NCBI RefSeq assembly: GCF_004362825.1
Contig: NZ_SNXZ01000003.1
Location: 1,122,367-1,186,366, forward strand
Direction: 5' to 3'
Length of the DNA: 64,000 nucleotides
Source of the DNA: Labedaea rhizosphaerae
Lineage (GTDB): Bacteria > Actinomycetota > Actinomycetes > Mycobacteriales > Pseudonocardiaceae
Shown in pieces: positions 23,794 to 34,297 of the stretch; within the stretch, counting starts at the first letter, position 1; the number at the start of each line of letters is the position of its first letter. A model generated the notes under the pieces. The model was not told the DNA's origin. It saw nothing but the letters and a program-made list of their open reading frames with translations, and did not search any database. Position numbers and translations under genes: made by a program.

Positions 23794-24488
23794 AGCGTCC
23801 GCTCCAGGGTCTGCTCGCGGGCGATCCGGCCGTCGACGATCTCGACGAGCCGGCTCGCGCACCGGGTGGCCAGCCGCTCGTCGTGGGTGACCAGCAGCAG
23901 CGTCTGGCCGATCTGGTTCAGGTCGAGCAGCAGGTCCATCACCTGCTCACCCGAGCGGGTGTCCAGCGCGCCGGTCGGCTCGTCGGCCAGCAGCAGCGCG
24001 GGCCGGTTCATCAACGCCCGCGCCACCGCGACCCGCTGGCGCTCACCCCCGCTGAGCTGGGCCGGGTAGATGTTCTTGCGGTCGGCGATCCCCAGCTCGC
24101 CGAACAACTCCAGCGCGCGCTTGCGTGCCTGCGCGGCCGGTGTCCCGGTCAGCTGCGCGGCTAGCGCGACGTTGTCCAGCGCGGGCAGGTCGTCGAGCAG
24201 GTTGAAGAACTGGAAGATCATGCCGATCTTGCGCCTGCGGAACAGGGCGAGGCCCGTCTCCCGCAGCTTGCCGAGGTCCTCCCCCTGCACGACCACGGAA
24301 CCCGACGTCGGCCGGTCCAGGCCGGCGATCATGTTCAGCAAGGTCGACTTGCCGCTGCCCGACGGGCCCATGACCGCGACCGCCTCCCCGGCGCACACGG
24401 TCAGCGTCACCCCGTCCAGCGCGACCGAGTCGCTGTACTCCTTGCGTACCGCGGTCAGGTGGACCACCTCGTTGCTCATGGTGGCCAT
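23790..24488 (-). CDS. ABC transporter ATPase, LolD/MacB type
   Basis: 232 residues. Walker A GPSGSGKSTLLN, Q-loop region FQFFNLLDDLPAL, signature LSGGERQRVAVARAL, Walker B LLLADEPTGALD and H-loop LLVTHD are all present. Start chosen at 24488, with Met 24479 as alternative; the longer frame upstream has no ribosome site. It pairs with the FtsX-type permease downstream. Confidence 0.93.
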   Translation of the reverse strand: MATMSNEVVHLTAVRKEYSDSVALDGVTLTVCAGEAVAVMGPSGSGKSTLLNMIAGLDRPTSGSVVVQGEDLGKLRETGLALFRRRKIGMIFQFFNLLDDLPALDNVALAAQLTGTPAAQARKRALELFGELGIADRKNIYPAQLSGGERQRVAVARALMNRPALLLADEPTGALDTRSGEQVMDLLLDLNQIGQTLLLVTHDERLATRCASRLVEIVDGRIAREQTLERTL

Positions 24489-24604
24489 CCTGTTCTGTTC
24501 GCCCACGCGGGGCATCGCACCGCGGAGGTAACCAGCGGGTGGTGTCATCCCTGCGATGTAGTCTCCGTTCGCTGGTCGGAGTCGACTCCCTGTCCGGGAT
24601 ACCA

Positions 24605-24698
24605 ACCTTTCGGTGCACCTCAGGAACGACTCGAGGCCTGTTCACGACCGACTTCGCCCCCGGGAGCGCAACCCTTCGGTGCACCGTGGGAACGACTC
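24605..24698. repeat. Two direct repeats in the divergent exporter/two-component promoter
   Basis: A 28-base element occurs at 24605-24632 and 24671-24698 (24 of 28 identical; core TTCGGTGCACC and GGAACGACTC), 66 bases apart, between the ABC ATPase (minus) and the histidine kinase (plus). GTGCAC within it is palindromic. Could be binding sites for the response regulator, or a dispersed chromosomal repeat. Confidence 0.45.
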
Positions 24699-24759
24699 CG
24701 CGCTCGCCCGCGTTCGCAAGGAATAGGAAGGTGCGCCCGAGCGGTCGCGGGCTTCTACA

Positions 24760-25560
24760 GTGAGGTTCGTGGTGGCCTGGATGATCGCGGCGGTGGCGGT
24801 GCTGATCGCCGCGGTGTGCGCGCTGCGCCTGGTGCGGGTGCGGCGGGCCCACGCGGCGGCGATCGGCGAGCGGGGCTGGCTGCTGGAACGGGAACGCGAA
24901 GCGGCCGCCCGCACGGCGGTGGACGCCGAACGCGCGCGGATCGCCCGCGAGCTGCACGACATCGTGAGCCACAACGTGAGCCTGATGGTCGTGCAGGCCG
25001 GTGCGGCGCGCCAGGTCGTCGCCACGCAGCCGGACGAGGCGACGGAGGCGTTGCTGGCGGTCGAGACCGCGGGCCGGGACACGATGACGGAGCTGCGCAA
25101 CCTGCTCGGCGTGCTCGCCCCGCCCGCGGACGGGTCCGAACCGGACGACCTCGCGCCGCAACCGAGCCTGGCCGAACTGAGCACGCTGATCGACCGGATC
25201 GCGTTCGCCGGATTGCCCGTGGAGGTAAGGATTTCCGGCGACCCGGTGCCGCTGCCGTCCGGTGTGGACATGACGGCGTACCGGATCGTGCAGGAGGCGC
25301 TGACCAACGCGCTCAAGCACGGCGACGGCCGCAAGGCCGAGGTGACCGTGCGCTACGCCGAGCACCAGCTGCGCATCGAGGTGCTCAACACCGGGCCGAG
25401 CGTGTTGTCCGGCGACCGCCCGCCCCCGGTCAAGGACGGCGGTCGCGGCCTTTTCGGTCTGCGCCAACGGGTCGCGGTGTTCGGCGGCGACTTCGACGCC
25501 CGGCCTCGCCTCGGCGGCGGCTTCCGGGTCCGCGCCAAGATCCCCTTGGAGAAACCGTGA
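24760..25560 (+). CDS. Sensor histidine kinase (HisKA_3, NarL partner)
   Basis: 266 residues from GTG 24760. One N-terminal TM helix (VVAWMIAAVAVLIAAVCALRL), a coiled stretch, then the HisKA_3 box ARELHDIVSHNVSLM with the phospho-His, and an HATPase_c domain (VQEALTNALKHG, GLFGLRQRVAVFGG). There is almost no extracytoplasmic sensor, so it may read the membrane or the adjacent exporter. It overlaps the response regulator (GTGA). Confidence 0.9.
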   Translation: MRFVVAWMIAAVAVLIAAVCALRLVRVRRAHAAAIGERGWLLEREREAAARTAVDAERARIARELHDIVSHNVSLMVVQAGAARQVVATQPDEATEALLAVETAGRDTMTELRNLLGVLAPPADGSEPDDLAPQPSLAELSTLIDRIAFAGLPVEVRISGDPVPLPSGVDMTAYRIVQEALTNALKHGDGRKAEVTVRYAEHQLRIEVLNTGPSVLSGDRPPPVKDGGRGLFGLRQRVAVFGGDFDARPRLGGGFRVRAKIPLEKP

Positions 25561-26213
25561 CCCGCGTGGTGATCGCCGACGACCAGGCGTTGGTGCGCAC
25601 CGGTTTCCGGATGATCCTGACCGCCGGCGGCATCGACGTGGTCGGCGAGGCGGCCGACGGGCTCGCCGCGGTGACCGCCGTCCGGTCGCTGCGCCCGGAC
25701 GTCGTGCTGATGGACATCCGGATGCCAGCCATGGACGGGCTCGCGGCGACCCGCCGCATCCTGGCCGAGCAGTCGGACTGCCGAGTGCTCATGCTGACCA
25801 CGTTCGACCTGGACCGCTACGTCTACGACGCGCTGGCCGCGGGTGCGAGCGGGTTCCTGCTCAAGGACGTGACGCCGGAGCACCTCGTCGCGGCGGTGCG
25901 CTTGGTCGGCACCGGCGACGCGTTGCTCGCGCCATCGATCACCCGGCGGCTCGTCGAGCGGTTCGCCGCCGGTCCCGGCACCCCGCCGGTGGTGCACCGC
26001 GACCTCACCGCGTTGACCCCGCGCGAGCGCGAAGTGCTGGCGCTGGTCGGGCGCGGCCGGTCCAACACCGAGATCGCCGACGACCTGACGTTGAGCGAGG
26101 CCACGGTGAAGACCCACGTGACGCGGATCTTCGGCAAGCTCGGCCTGCGCGATCGCGCGCAGGCCGTCGTGCTCGCCTACGAGACCGGGCTGGTCGCACC
26201 CGGGCGCAACTGA
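25557..26213 (+). CDS. NarL/FixJ-family response regulator
   Basis: 218 residues. Receiver domain with the DD pair (IADDQ), phospho-acceptor Asp in VVLMDIRMP, Thr in MLTTFD and Lys in FLLKDV; C-terminal LuxR-type HTH (LTPREREVLALVGRGRSNTEIAD, ATVKTHVTRIFGKLGL). The cognate regulator of the kinase immediately upstream. Its last 37 bases overlap the convergent amidohydrolase gene. Confidence 0.93.
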   Translation: MTRVVIADDQALVRTGFRMILTAGGIDVVGEAADGLAAVTAVRSLRPDVVLMDIRMPAMDGLAATRRILAEQSDCRVLMLTTFDLDRYVYDALAAGASGFLLKDVTPEHLVAAVRLVGTGDALLAPSITRRLVERFAAGPGTPPVVHRDLTALTPREREVLALVGRGRSNTEIADDLTLSEATVKTHVTRIFGKLGLRDRAQAVVLAYETGLVAPGRN

Positions 26214-27730
26214 TCGCCACGCAGCTCCAGCACCGCGTAGGGACGCGGGTGGCCGAGGTCGACCACCTGCACGCGCACCTTCTGCCGGGTCGCCTCCTGG
26301 ATCACGCAGGCGTACCACTCGTCGCCGTCACGCACCTGCCAGCGCTCGGCCAGCACCGCCAGCCCGCGCTCGTGCACCAAGTCCACCGCGTCGTCCCGTG
26401 TGGACGGTGGGCCGAGCGGGTAGCCGAAAACGGTGCAGGGCAACCAGGTCCCGTCCGGGCAGGGACGCAAGTAGCCGAGCAGGGCGTCGTCGTCCTCGCG
26501 GATGACCTCCTCTTCCTTCAGCAGGGCGGGAAGGGCGTCGAGCACCTTGTCGACCTGGGCCTTGAGCGCGGTGATCAGCTCGCGTTCGTGCTCGCTGCCG
26601 GGGAATGCCTGCCGGTCGTACCCGACACCGGCGCGCCAGATCCCCTTGATGCGCCTGGTGTCGGTGATCCGCTGAGTCGGGTCGCCGTCGACCAGCACGA
26701 GGTCGGCGCGCTTGCCCGGCGCGACGACGCCTCGGTCGGTGAGGCCGAACCGCCGGGCCGGTGCCTCGGTGGCCGACCGCAGCGCCTGGGCCGGGGTGAG
26801 CCCGGCTTGCACGAGCAGTTCCAGTTCGCGGTGCAGGCTCGCGCCGTGGACGGTGCCCGGGTTGGGGACGTCGGTCCCGGCGAGCAGTTCCACGCCGGCG
26901 TCGATGAGCTTGCGCATGTTGCCGAGCGCGCGGTCGTAGCCGATGTCGGTCCAGCCGGTGGGCACCTGCGTGAGCGCCGCCTTCCAGAACCCGCCGAGCC
27001 ACGGGCTCAGGTGCGGGTCGGCGAGCATCGTCGCGCCACCCGCGCCCTGGAAGACGTTCTCCAACGTGGCCAGCGTCGGGGTGACGAAGACGTTGTGCGC
27101 GACGAGGGCCTGGACCAGCTCGTCGGGCAGCTCCTCGTCCATGGGCAGGTGCTGCAGGCCGTCGGCGCCCGCCTCGACCGCGTCCAGCGCGGCGACGCAG
27201 GTGGTCGTGTGCACGGTGACCAGCAGGTTCCGGGCGTGGGCGGCCTTGGTGAGGGCTTCGACGGTCGGCCGGTCGAGGGTGGGCACCGGGTACCGCGAGC
27301 CGCGGTCGTAGATGATCTTGAGGTAGTCGGCGCCTTCGCCGATCCGCGCCTCGACGAACGCCTCGGGGTCCTCGACGTACGGGATCGGCGCGTACATGGC
27401 CGACGGGTGACCGCCGGGCGCGGTCGCGCCGATGCCCGACGAGCGGAAGTCGGCGCCGCCCGACGACCTGAGCCGCACGAGCAGGTCTGGCTTGGTGAAC
27501 ATGTCCAGTTCGGTGGTCACGCCGAAGCTCAGCGCCTGGTGCGGGGCGCCGGGCAGCAGGTGGACGTGCGCGTCGATGAGGCCGGGCAGCAGCGTGGCGC
27601 CGCGGGCGTCGACCACCTCGTCGCCGGCCTCGACCCGTGCGTCGAACCCGGCGATGACACCGTTCTGGATCCGCACCGCGGTGCTGTGGGGGCCGTCGAA
27701 GACGCGGGCGTGCTGGATGACGAGTGACAT
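26177..27730 (-). CDS. Amidohydrolase-family metal-dependent hydrolase
   Basis: 517 residues. The amidohydrolase core covers about residues 1-380: start VIQHARVFDG, metal-binding LLPGLIDAHVHLLPG, ligand-bearing YLKIIYDRG and LLVTVHTTTC, LQHLPMDEE, and the catalytic Asp in LLAGTDVPNPG, followed by TEAPARRFGL and GKRADLVLVDGDP, which close the composite domain. The last ~130 residues are extra: an acidic helical region (LLKEEEVIREDDDALL) and a small beta domain. Imidazolonepropionase/prolidase-like members cleave cyclic amides or peptides; the substrate here is unknown. It faces a MerR regulator across a short operator region, which likely controls it. Confidence 0.85.
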   Translation of the reverse strand: MSLVIQHARVFDGPHSTAVRIQNGVIAGFDARVEAGDEVVDARGATLLPGLIDAHVHLLPGAPHQALSFGVTTELDMFTKPDLLVRLRSSGGADFRSSGIGATAPGGHPSAMYAPIPYVEDPEAFVEARIGEGADYLKIIYDRGSRYPVPTLDRPTVEALTKAAHARNLLVTVHTTTCVAALDAVEAGADGLQHLPMDEELPDELVQALVAHNVFVTPTLATLENVFQGAGGATMLADPHLSPWLGGFWKAALTQVPTGWTDIGYDRALGNMRKLIDAGVELLAGTDVPNPGTVHGASLHRELELLVQAGLTPAQALRSATEAPARRFGLTDRGVVAPGKRADLVLVDGDPTQRITDTRRIKGIWRAGVGYDRQAFPGSEHERELITALKAQVDKVLDALPALLKEEEVIREDDDALLGYLRPCPDGTWLPCTVFGYPLGPPSTRDDAVDLVHERGLAVLAERWQVRDGDEWYACVIQEATRQKVRVQVVDLGHPRPYAVLELRGDQLRPGATSPVS

Positions 27731-27743
27731 GCCGCGACCGTAA

Positions 27744-27764
27744 AACCTGACGTCACGTTAGGTT
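27744..27764. promoter_or_regulatory. Operator-like inverted repeat between amidohydrolase and MerR genes
   Basis: AACCTGACG-TCA-CGTTAGGTT: 9-base arms with 8 of 9 pairs, lying 13 bases after the amidohydrolase start and 6 bases before the MerR ATG. Its position in a 40-base divergent gap and its symmetry fit a MerR operator set inside overlapping promoters. Confidence 0.6.
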
Positions 27765-27770
27765 CAAGTC

Positions 27771-28490
27771 ATGGGTGAGACGTGGAAGGTCGGCAGGCTG
27801 GCCGAGGCGACCGGGCTGAGCGTGCGCACGCTGCACCACTACGACCAGATCGGCCTGCTCACCCCGTCGGCACGCACGGCCTCCGGCCACCGCCTGTACA
27901 CCGAGGTCGACGTCGCCCGCCTGCACGCGATCATCACCCTGCGCGACCTCAAGGTCCCGCTGCCGACGATCGCCACCTTGCTGGGCGGCGAGCCGGACGT
28001 GCTGAGCCTGCTGGAGGGTCACCGCCGGCGCATCGACGACGAGATCGCGGTGCTGCGGGAGCTGCGTGGTCACCTGGCGGTGCTGACCGAGACCGTGCGC
28101 GCGCAGGGCCCGTCGGCGTCGGCTTTGCTGGCGTCGATCGGCGAAGTGGTCGCCGCGCGCCGCGCCTTCGACGACTACTTCACGCCCGCCCAGCGCGCCT
28201 CGCTGGCCGACCGCCAGGAGGCCGGACAAGCGGCGGCGGCGCAGTGGCCCGCGCTGATCGCCCGCGTGCGCGCCGAGATGTCCGACGGCACCAGCCCTCG
28301 CGATCCCCGCGTCCAGGCCCTGGCCCGCGAGTGGTCGCAGCTGCTGGAGTCCTTCCACGGCAAGGATCCCGCGATGCGTGCGGCCCTGTACCGGATGCAC
28401 ACCGAGAACTCCGCCCAGATCGCCGCCCGCGGCGGCCCGGACCAGGAGATGATCGACTACATCGCCGCGGCCATGCACCCGGATGACTGA
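27771..28490 (+). CDS. MerR-family regulator with TipAS-like effector domain
   Basis: 239 residues. N-terminal MerR winged helix (VGRLAEATGLSVRTLHHYDQIGLLTPSARTASGHRLY), a dimer coiled coil (about 80-115), and a C-terminal helical domain (AFDDYFTPAQRASLADRQ, WPALIARVRAEM, ALYRMHTENSAQIAARGG) like the TipAS antibiotic-recognition domain. Such regulators bind drugs or peptides and activate divergent or adjacent genes. The natural target is the amidohydrolase, 40 bases away and divergent. Confidence 0.9.
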   Translation: MGETWKVGRLAEATGLSVRTLHHYDQIGLLTPSARTASGHRLYTEVDVARLHAIITLRDLKVPLPTIATLLGGEPDVLSLLEGHRRRIDDEIAVLRELRGHLAVLTETVRAQGPSASALLASIGEVVAARRAFDDYFTPAQRASLADRQEAGQAAAAQWPALIARVRAEMSDGTSPRDPRVQALAREWSQLLESFHGKDPAMRAALYRMHTENSAQIAARGGPDQEMIDYIAAAMHPDD

Positions 28491-28515
28491 ATTTTTCACC
28501 ACCCGGCGCCATCCT

Positions 28516-28541
28516 GTGACACATTTACCCCCATCTGTCAC
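28516..28541. promoter_or_regulatory. Inverted repeat upstream of the secreted phosphoesterase gene
   Basis: GTGACA and TGTCAC arms spaced by 14 bases, 20 bases before the phosphoesterase start and its GGAGG ribosome site. Could be an operator in the 5' leader; no regulator is implied. Confidence 0.3.
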
Positions 28542-28560
28542 GGCTTGACTGGAGGCGATC

Positions 28561-29595
28561 ATGACCCTTGCCCGTCGGTTCGCCGTCGCCACGGCCGCCG
28601 TGGCGACAGCGTTGACCACCCCCGTGTTGACCACCACCGTGCTCGCGCAGGCGGCGCCATCCGCCACCACTTCCGTCACCGCGGACCGCGTGCTGCGCGT
28701 CTACACCGACAACATCGAGAACCTGGTGCGCAACAACCCCGACGGGACGTGCACGCGGATCTCCGGTCCGGACCACCTGGCGTCGATGCTGGTGGACGAC
28801 AACGGCAAGACGAGCACGTCGTCGGTGGTGGCGCCGGATCTGCTGATCGTGCAACAGATCCGCGGCCAAGGTCAGGCCGATGCCTACGCAGACCAGCTCT
28901 CGGCGAAGTTCGGGCTCCCGGCGGGTGCGTACAAGGCGATCGTGGCGTGGGCCGACCCCGAGGAGTGGGGCGGCAGCCACCACTGCAGCGACCAGTCGCT
29001 CGGCGACCTGAAGAAGCGCCAGACCAACGGCCTGATCTACAACTCGCAGCGGCTCAGCCTCGCCGCCGGTGACGTGTCGAAGTACTGGAGCGCGGGCTGG
29101 CTCAAGCCGGGCACCGCGTACGACGACGGCGCGGGCTGCACGTTGTACAAGCCGCCGAACGCCGACAGCGACAGCACCGACCAGTACAAGTGGAAGCGCA
29201 CCACGGCCATCGCGGCCCGGTTCACCATCAAGGCGACCGGAACCAGCGTGTTCGCCGCGACCATGCACCTGCCCCAGGAGAACGCGTCGCACGCCTGCGC
29301 GGGCGACGGCGACAAGGGCATCGGCGGCAGCGGCATCCACGTGGCCGCGGACGCGACCAGCCTGATGAACGCCTCCACCATCCGCGTCATCGGCATCGAC
29401 GCCAACCGCACCGGCATCGCCGCGAACACGTTGAGCGGCTTCGGCATGACCGGCCACGGCACCGCCGCGACCGACGGGTCCCGCAAGATCGACTACATCT
29501 TCGTCCGCGGCACCGTGCAGCCCTCACCCATCGACTACACCGTGGCGAGCACGAAGTCCAACCACCTCGCGCTGTACGCCTTCATCACGTTCTGA
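28561..29595 (+). CDS. Secreted endonuclease/exonuclease/phosphatase-fold protein
   Basis: 344 residues with GGAGG before the ATG. A signal peptide (MTLARRFAVATAAVATAL, cut near AQA) leads to an EEP-fold domain: VYTDNIENL, a QQIRG segment where many members have a metal-binding Glu, KRTTAIAARF, TMHLPQE, VIGIDANRTG (the Asp-x-Asn pair), KIDYIFVRG and SNHLALYAFI with the catalytic His. Members cleave nucleic acids, phospholipids or sugar phosphates. The QQ in place of Glu may weaken metal binding. Extracellular action is expected. It stands alone. Confidence 0.85.
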   Translation: MTLARRFAVATAAVATALTTPVLTTTVLAQAAPSATTSVTADRVLRVYTDNIENLVRNNPDGTCTRISGPDHLASMLVDDNGKTSTSSVVAPDLLIVQQIRGQGQADAYADQLSAKFGLPAGAYKAIVAWADPEEWGGSHHCSDQSLGDLKKRQTNGLIYNSQRLSLAAGDVSKYWSAGWLKPGTAYDDGAGCTLYKPPNADSDSTDQYKWKRTTAIAARFTIKATGTSVFAATMHLPQENASHACAGDGDKGIGGSGIHVAADATSLMNASTIRVIGIDANRTGIAANTLSGFGMTGHGTAATDGSRKIDYIFVRGTVQPSPIDYTVASTKSNHLALYAFITF

Positions 29596-29730
29596 ACCCA
29601 AGACGTGTTCCACCACGGTCGCCGAATCGGCTGAGCGGCCTGCGAGGGGCCAAGCGTATGGTCAGGTTGACCAGGGCCGTTGGTGGTTTCCGCGCATGAA
29701 ACGGCCCGGAGCGGGAAAGAGGTACGCGTG

Positions 29731-30051
29731 ATGACCCGCATGGCGGCCGGCCCCGTCCGCACCGACCACCCGAACTACGCGAGCCACCGGGCGGCGCCGC
29801 CCGGGTACTGGCTGCGCCGCGGCGTGCGCACCGCGCTCGCCGAACTCGACCACGCCGAGGTCGACCAGGCCACGGCCCACCTGCTCGACCTCGTCCTGCG
29901 CGACGCGCTGGCCCTGACCGCGGCCACCGGCGACACCTGCCGGTTCCTGCCCGCGATCTCGGCGGTCAGACAAGCCCGCACCGCGCTGCGTTCCGGCGAG
30001 GTCCGCCAGGCCCGCGACGCCCTGGCCGCGGCCGGCACCGCGCTCGGCTAG
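29731..30051 (+). CDS. Small hypothetical protein (106 aa)
   Basis: Starts at ATG 29731 after AAAGAGG, with GTG 29728 as alternative. After a short polar lead (HPNYASHRAAPPGYWLRRGV) it is almost entirely helical and alanine-rich (LAELDHAEVDQATAHLLDLVLRD, ALRSGEVRQARDALAAAG), like a small two- or three-helix protein. No family recognised. Convergent with the ABC-F gene, only 3 bases between stops. Confidence 0.55.
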   Translation: MTRMAAGPVRTDHPNYASHRAAPPGYWLRRGVRTALAELDHAEVDQATAHLLDLVLRDALALTAATGDTCRFLPAISAVRQARTALRSGEVRQARDALAAAGTALG

Positions 30052-30054
30052 CGC

Positions 30055-31691
<1,637 letters not shown>

Positions 31692-31695
<4 letters not shown>

Positions 31696-32618
31696 CGTTT
31701 CCTCACCAGGTCAGCGGCCGCGGTCGGCCAGTCGGGGAAAGTGAACTCGAAGCCCGCGTCGAGCAGGCGACCGGGGACCACCCGCCGGCTCTTGAGCAGC
31801 AGTTCGGTGTCCGAGCGCAGCACCAACGCACCGAGTTCGGCCATCCATTTCGTCGCGGGCGACCCGACCGGCATCCCCACCGCCGCCCGCAGCACGCGCA
31901 TGAACTCGCGTTGCGGCAACGGGTTCGGCGCCGCCAGGTTCACCGGTCCCACCAGCTCGGACGCCAACAGGAACTCGACCGCTCGGACCAGGTCGGCACC
32001 GTGGATCCACGAGACATACTGCCTGCTGCCCGCGACCGCGCCGCCGAGGCCCAGCCGTGCCATCTTGCGCAGCACGTCGAACACGCTGCCCCGGTCCCGG
32101 CTCATGATCACCGCGGCACGCAAGGCGACCTTGCGGGTGTCCGGCGTCGCGGCTTCCTGCTGGGCCGCCTCCCACTGCTTGGCGATCTCGACGCTGAACG
32201 CCCAGTAGTCCGGCACGTCCGGCTCGGCGCCGCCGACGATGCCGGCGGCCTCGTCGTTGGCCGCGTCGAACCGGTGGGCGTAGATGGTGGCGGTGCTCAT
32301 CTGCAGCCACACCTTCGGCGGCTTCTTCGCCGCGGCGATCGCCTGTCCGACGACCCGGGTGGAGTCGACCCGCGAGTCCATCATCTCCCGCAGGTTCTCC
32401 GGCGTGTAACGGCAGCTCACGCTGCGTCCGGCCAGGTTGATCACCGCGTCGGCGCCGTCGATTTCCTCGGTCCAGGCTCCGGCGGTGCGACCGTCCCAGC
32501 GCACGGTGCCCGGACTGCCGGAGCGGGACAGAACGACGACGTCATGGCCGTTGTCGGCGAGGGCGCGGCACAACATGGCGCCCGCGTTGCCGGTGCCACC
32601 GGGAACGACGATCTTCAC
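31692..32618 (-). CDS. TIGR01777-type NAD(P)-dependent epimerase
   Basis: 308 residues from GTG 32618 (VKIVVPGGTGNAGAML). Rossmann SDR with the Gly-rich loop GGTGNAG, VINLAGRSV, the family-specific RYTPENLREMMDSRVDSTRVVG, and a C-terminal DUF1731-like end (VNLAAPNPLPQREFMRVLRAAVG). YfcH-like proteins of this family have no firm substrate. A GTG at 32633 is an alternative start. Overlaps the ABC-F gene, so they are co-transcribed. Confidence 0.88.
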
Positions 32619-32632
32619 ACGGACATGAAACA

Positions 32633-32676
32633 CCCCTCGGCGCCGCCAGGTCGGGGGTCCGCCGGCACCGAGGGGT
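32633..32676. terminator. Large hairpin between the ThiL-like operon and the epimerase gene
   Basis: CCCCTCGGCGCCG and its partner ending GGCACCGAGGGG form a long GC stem around a 15-20 base loop, just before the epimerase start and after the operon above. A second perfect 7-bp palindrome, GAACACG-CT-CGTGTTC (32692-32707), lies directly after the ThiL-like stop. Together they look like the transcription end of the XRE-cupin-deaminase-ThiL operon. Confidence 0.6.
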
Positions 32677-32708
32677 TCAGTGTGTCCATCGGAACACGCT
32701 CGTGTTCG

Positions 32709-33737
32709 TTACACCGAACCTGAAGAGTTTTTCTGTAAGGCGCGGATCTTCTCCTCGATGCCCCCGCCCTGCCACGACCGCTCGCTGAACCGCTCCTGGT
32801 CGACCCCGGTCCACTCGACCCCGCCGACCGTCAGCTCAGTGTGCGAGTCGGTCATCGTGCCGATCCGGCGCACGCCGATCTTCGCCATCTTCAACGCCAG
32901 GATCGCGTCCTCGAGGTGCTCGGGGTGGACCGCGACGAGCAGGCTCCAGTCGCCCCAGGTCTGGCCAAGCGCGAACGAGTCGAGCCCGGCGAGCTCGCAC
33001 ACCTTCGCCAGCTCCGCGTCCAGTTCGATCTCGCCGGCCAGATCGGCGCCGAGCCCGTTCGCCTCGGTCAGCAACCGGACGCTGGAGTACAGCCCGTCGG
33101 ACACGTCCACGGCCGCGGCCGCAAGCCCCTTCCAGGCCAGCAGCCGACCGGCCTTGAGCTGTGCCTTCGGCCGGCTGGCGCGCTTCCACAACCGCCGGCG
33201 CAGCTGCTTGGGAAGGTCCTCCCGCTCGCGCGTGGCCGCCCACGCCCAGAGGTAGCCGGGATCGCCGATCAGCAGCAACGCGTCCCCCGGCTCGGCGCCG
33301 CGGCGGCTGAGCCTCGGCTCGGCCCACCCGATGGCGGTCGCGGTCAGGTACTTCTCCTTGCCGTCGCGCAGATCGCCGCCCACCACCTGGGTGCGGTGTT
33401 TCGCGGCACAGGCGTCCACGCCGTCCATCAGCTGCTTGAAGTACTCGGTGGTCGTGGTCGCGGGCAGCGTGTAGTTGACGACCAGCCCGAGCGGCTCGGC
33501 CCCGGCCGCGGCGAGATCGGACAGGTTGATCGTCGCCAGCAGCCAGCCCTCGTGGAAGGCGGAGATGCCGGGCTCGAGCTTCTCGATCAGCGGCGTCGGG
33601 CAGGAATCGGTCGACGCGACGAGCCCACGGCCGAGCACCGCGCTGTCGTCGCCGAAGCCCTCGACGTGCTGGTAACGAGGGGTCAGCAGCGTGCGGTAGA
33701 TCCCGCGTTCGCCGAGGTCGCCCAAGGTCTTGCTCAT
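32709..33737 (-). CDS. ThiL-like (thiamine-monophosphate kinase / AIR-synthase fold) protein
   Basis: 342 residues from ATG 33737 (ATGA overlap with the upstream gene). PurM/ThiL fold: VEGFGDDSAVL, LVASTDSCP, LATINLSDLAAAGAEPLGL, VVGGDLRDG, DALLLIGDPG and AAVDVSDGLYSSVRLL give the ATP- and metal-binding Asp residues. Family enzymes phosphorylate thiamine phosphate or close aminoimidazole rings, but this one sits in an operon with a dCTP-deaminase-like and a cupin gene, not with thi genes. A different substrate is likely. Function inferred at family level only. Confidence 0.8.
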   Translation of the reverse strand: MSKTLGDLGERGIYRTLLTPRYQHVEGFGDDSAVLGRGLVASTDSCPTPLIEKLEPGISAFHEGWLLATINLSDLAAAGAEPLGLVVNYTLPATTTTEYFKQLMDGVDACAAKHRTQVVGGDLRDGKEKYLTATAIGWAEPRLSRRGAEPGDALLLIGDPGYLWAWAATREREDLPKQLRRRLWKRASRPKAQLKAGRLLAWKGLAAAAVDVSDGLYSSVRLLTEANGLGADLAGEIELDAELAKVCELAGLDSFALGQTWGDWSLLVAVHPEHLEDAILALKMAKIGVRRIGTMTDSHTELTVGGVEWTGVDQERFSERSWQGGGIEEKIRALQKNSSGSV

Positions 33738-34297
33738 GACGCTCCCAGCCTCGAGGCCCGCACCACGGTGTCGGCGGAGTAGTTCGCGGGCATCCGGGAG
33801 TACGGCCGGTGCGCGCCCGCGCAACGCAACAACATCAGGTTGCCGATCCGGGTACCCGGTCGCAAGTAGACGGTCTGCGACAGTCTGGACACGATTTCCA
33901 GGGTGAGGATCGCGCCGTTGGGATACCCGAAGCCCGGGCTCACCTGGTGGCACAAGACAACGCTGATGCCGAGCCGTGCGTAGTCCGACGTCCCGTCCAG
34001 CAACCCGGCCAGGTTGGGGCTGAGCGCCACGCGTTCGAGGGTCGGTGCGAGCAGCACCTCACCCGGGTCGAGACGCAGCCGGCCCCGGGCGTCCGGCTCG
34101 CGCGGAACCAGCCGCGGATGGGTGGCGGGATCGGCGATGTCGACGGGCTCGTCGGCCTGCAGGACGAAGGCCTGCGCGCCGAGCCGCACGCTCAACGCGG
34201 CCGGGCGCACCAGATCGGCGTCGAACGGGCTCACGACCAGCTCGCCCTCCGCGATGGCGGAGACGATCTCGTGGTCCGCCAGGACGCCGATGCCCAT
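33734..34297 (-). CDS. dCTP deaminase/dUTPase-fold protein
   Basis: 187 residues from ATG 34297 (TGATG with the upstream stop). Pattern of the dCTP deaminase family: LADHEIVSAIAEGELVVSPFD, LVRPAALSVRLG, DYARLGISV and ILTLEIVS, whose Glu aligns with the catalytic Glu of dCTP deaminase, then RPGTRIGNLMLL. The usual GRSS motif is replaced by GTSDYARLG, so nucleotide recognition may differ. The genuine housekeeping Dcd is probably elsewhere. Context suggests a role in modifying an unusual nucleotide or a defence-type dNTP depletion; both are speculative. Confidence 0.75.
   Translation of the reverse strand: MGIGVLADHEIVSAIAEGELVVSPFDADLVRPAALSVRLGAQAFVLQADEPVDIADPATHPRLVPREPDARGRLRLDPGEVLLAPTLERVALSPNLAGLLDGTSDYARLGISVVLCHQVSPGFGYPNGAILTLEIVSRLSQTVYLRPGTRIGNLMLLRCAGAHRPYSRMPANYSADTVVRASRLGAS

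Noticed and set aside
21469..24069. Very long open frame (866 codons) opposite the ABC transporter genes
   Set aside because: Composition is dominated by His, Arg, Gln and Gly, as expected from antisense of high-GC coding DNA; the opposite strand has clear FtsX and ATPase motifs.
33738..33953. N-terminal extension of the ThiL-like protein
   Set aside because: Lies inside the dCTP-deaminase-like gene in another frame; the ATG at 33737 gives the normal family length.
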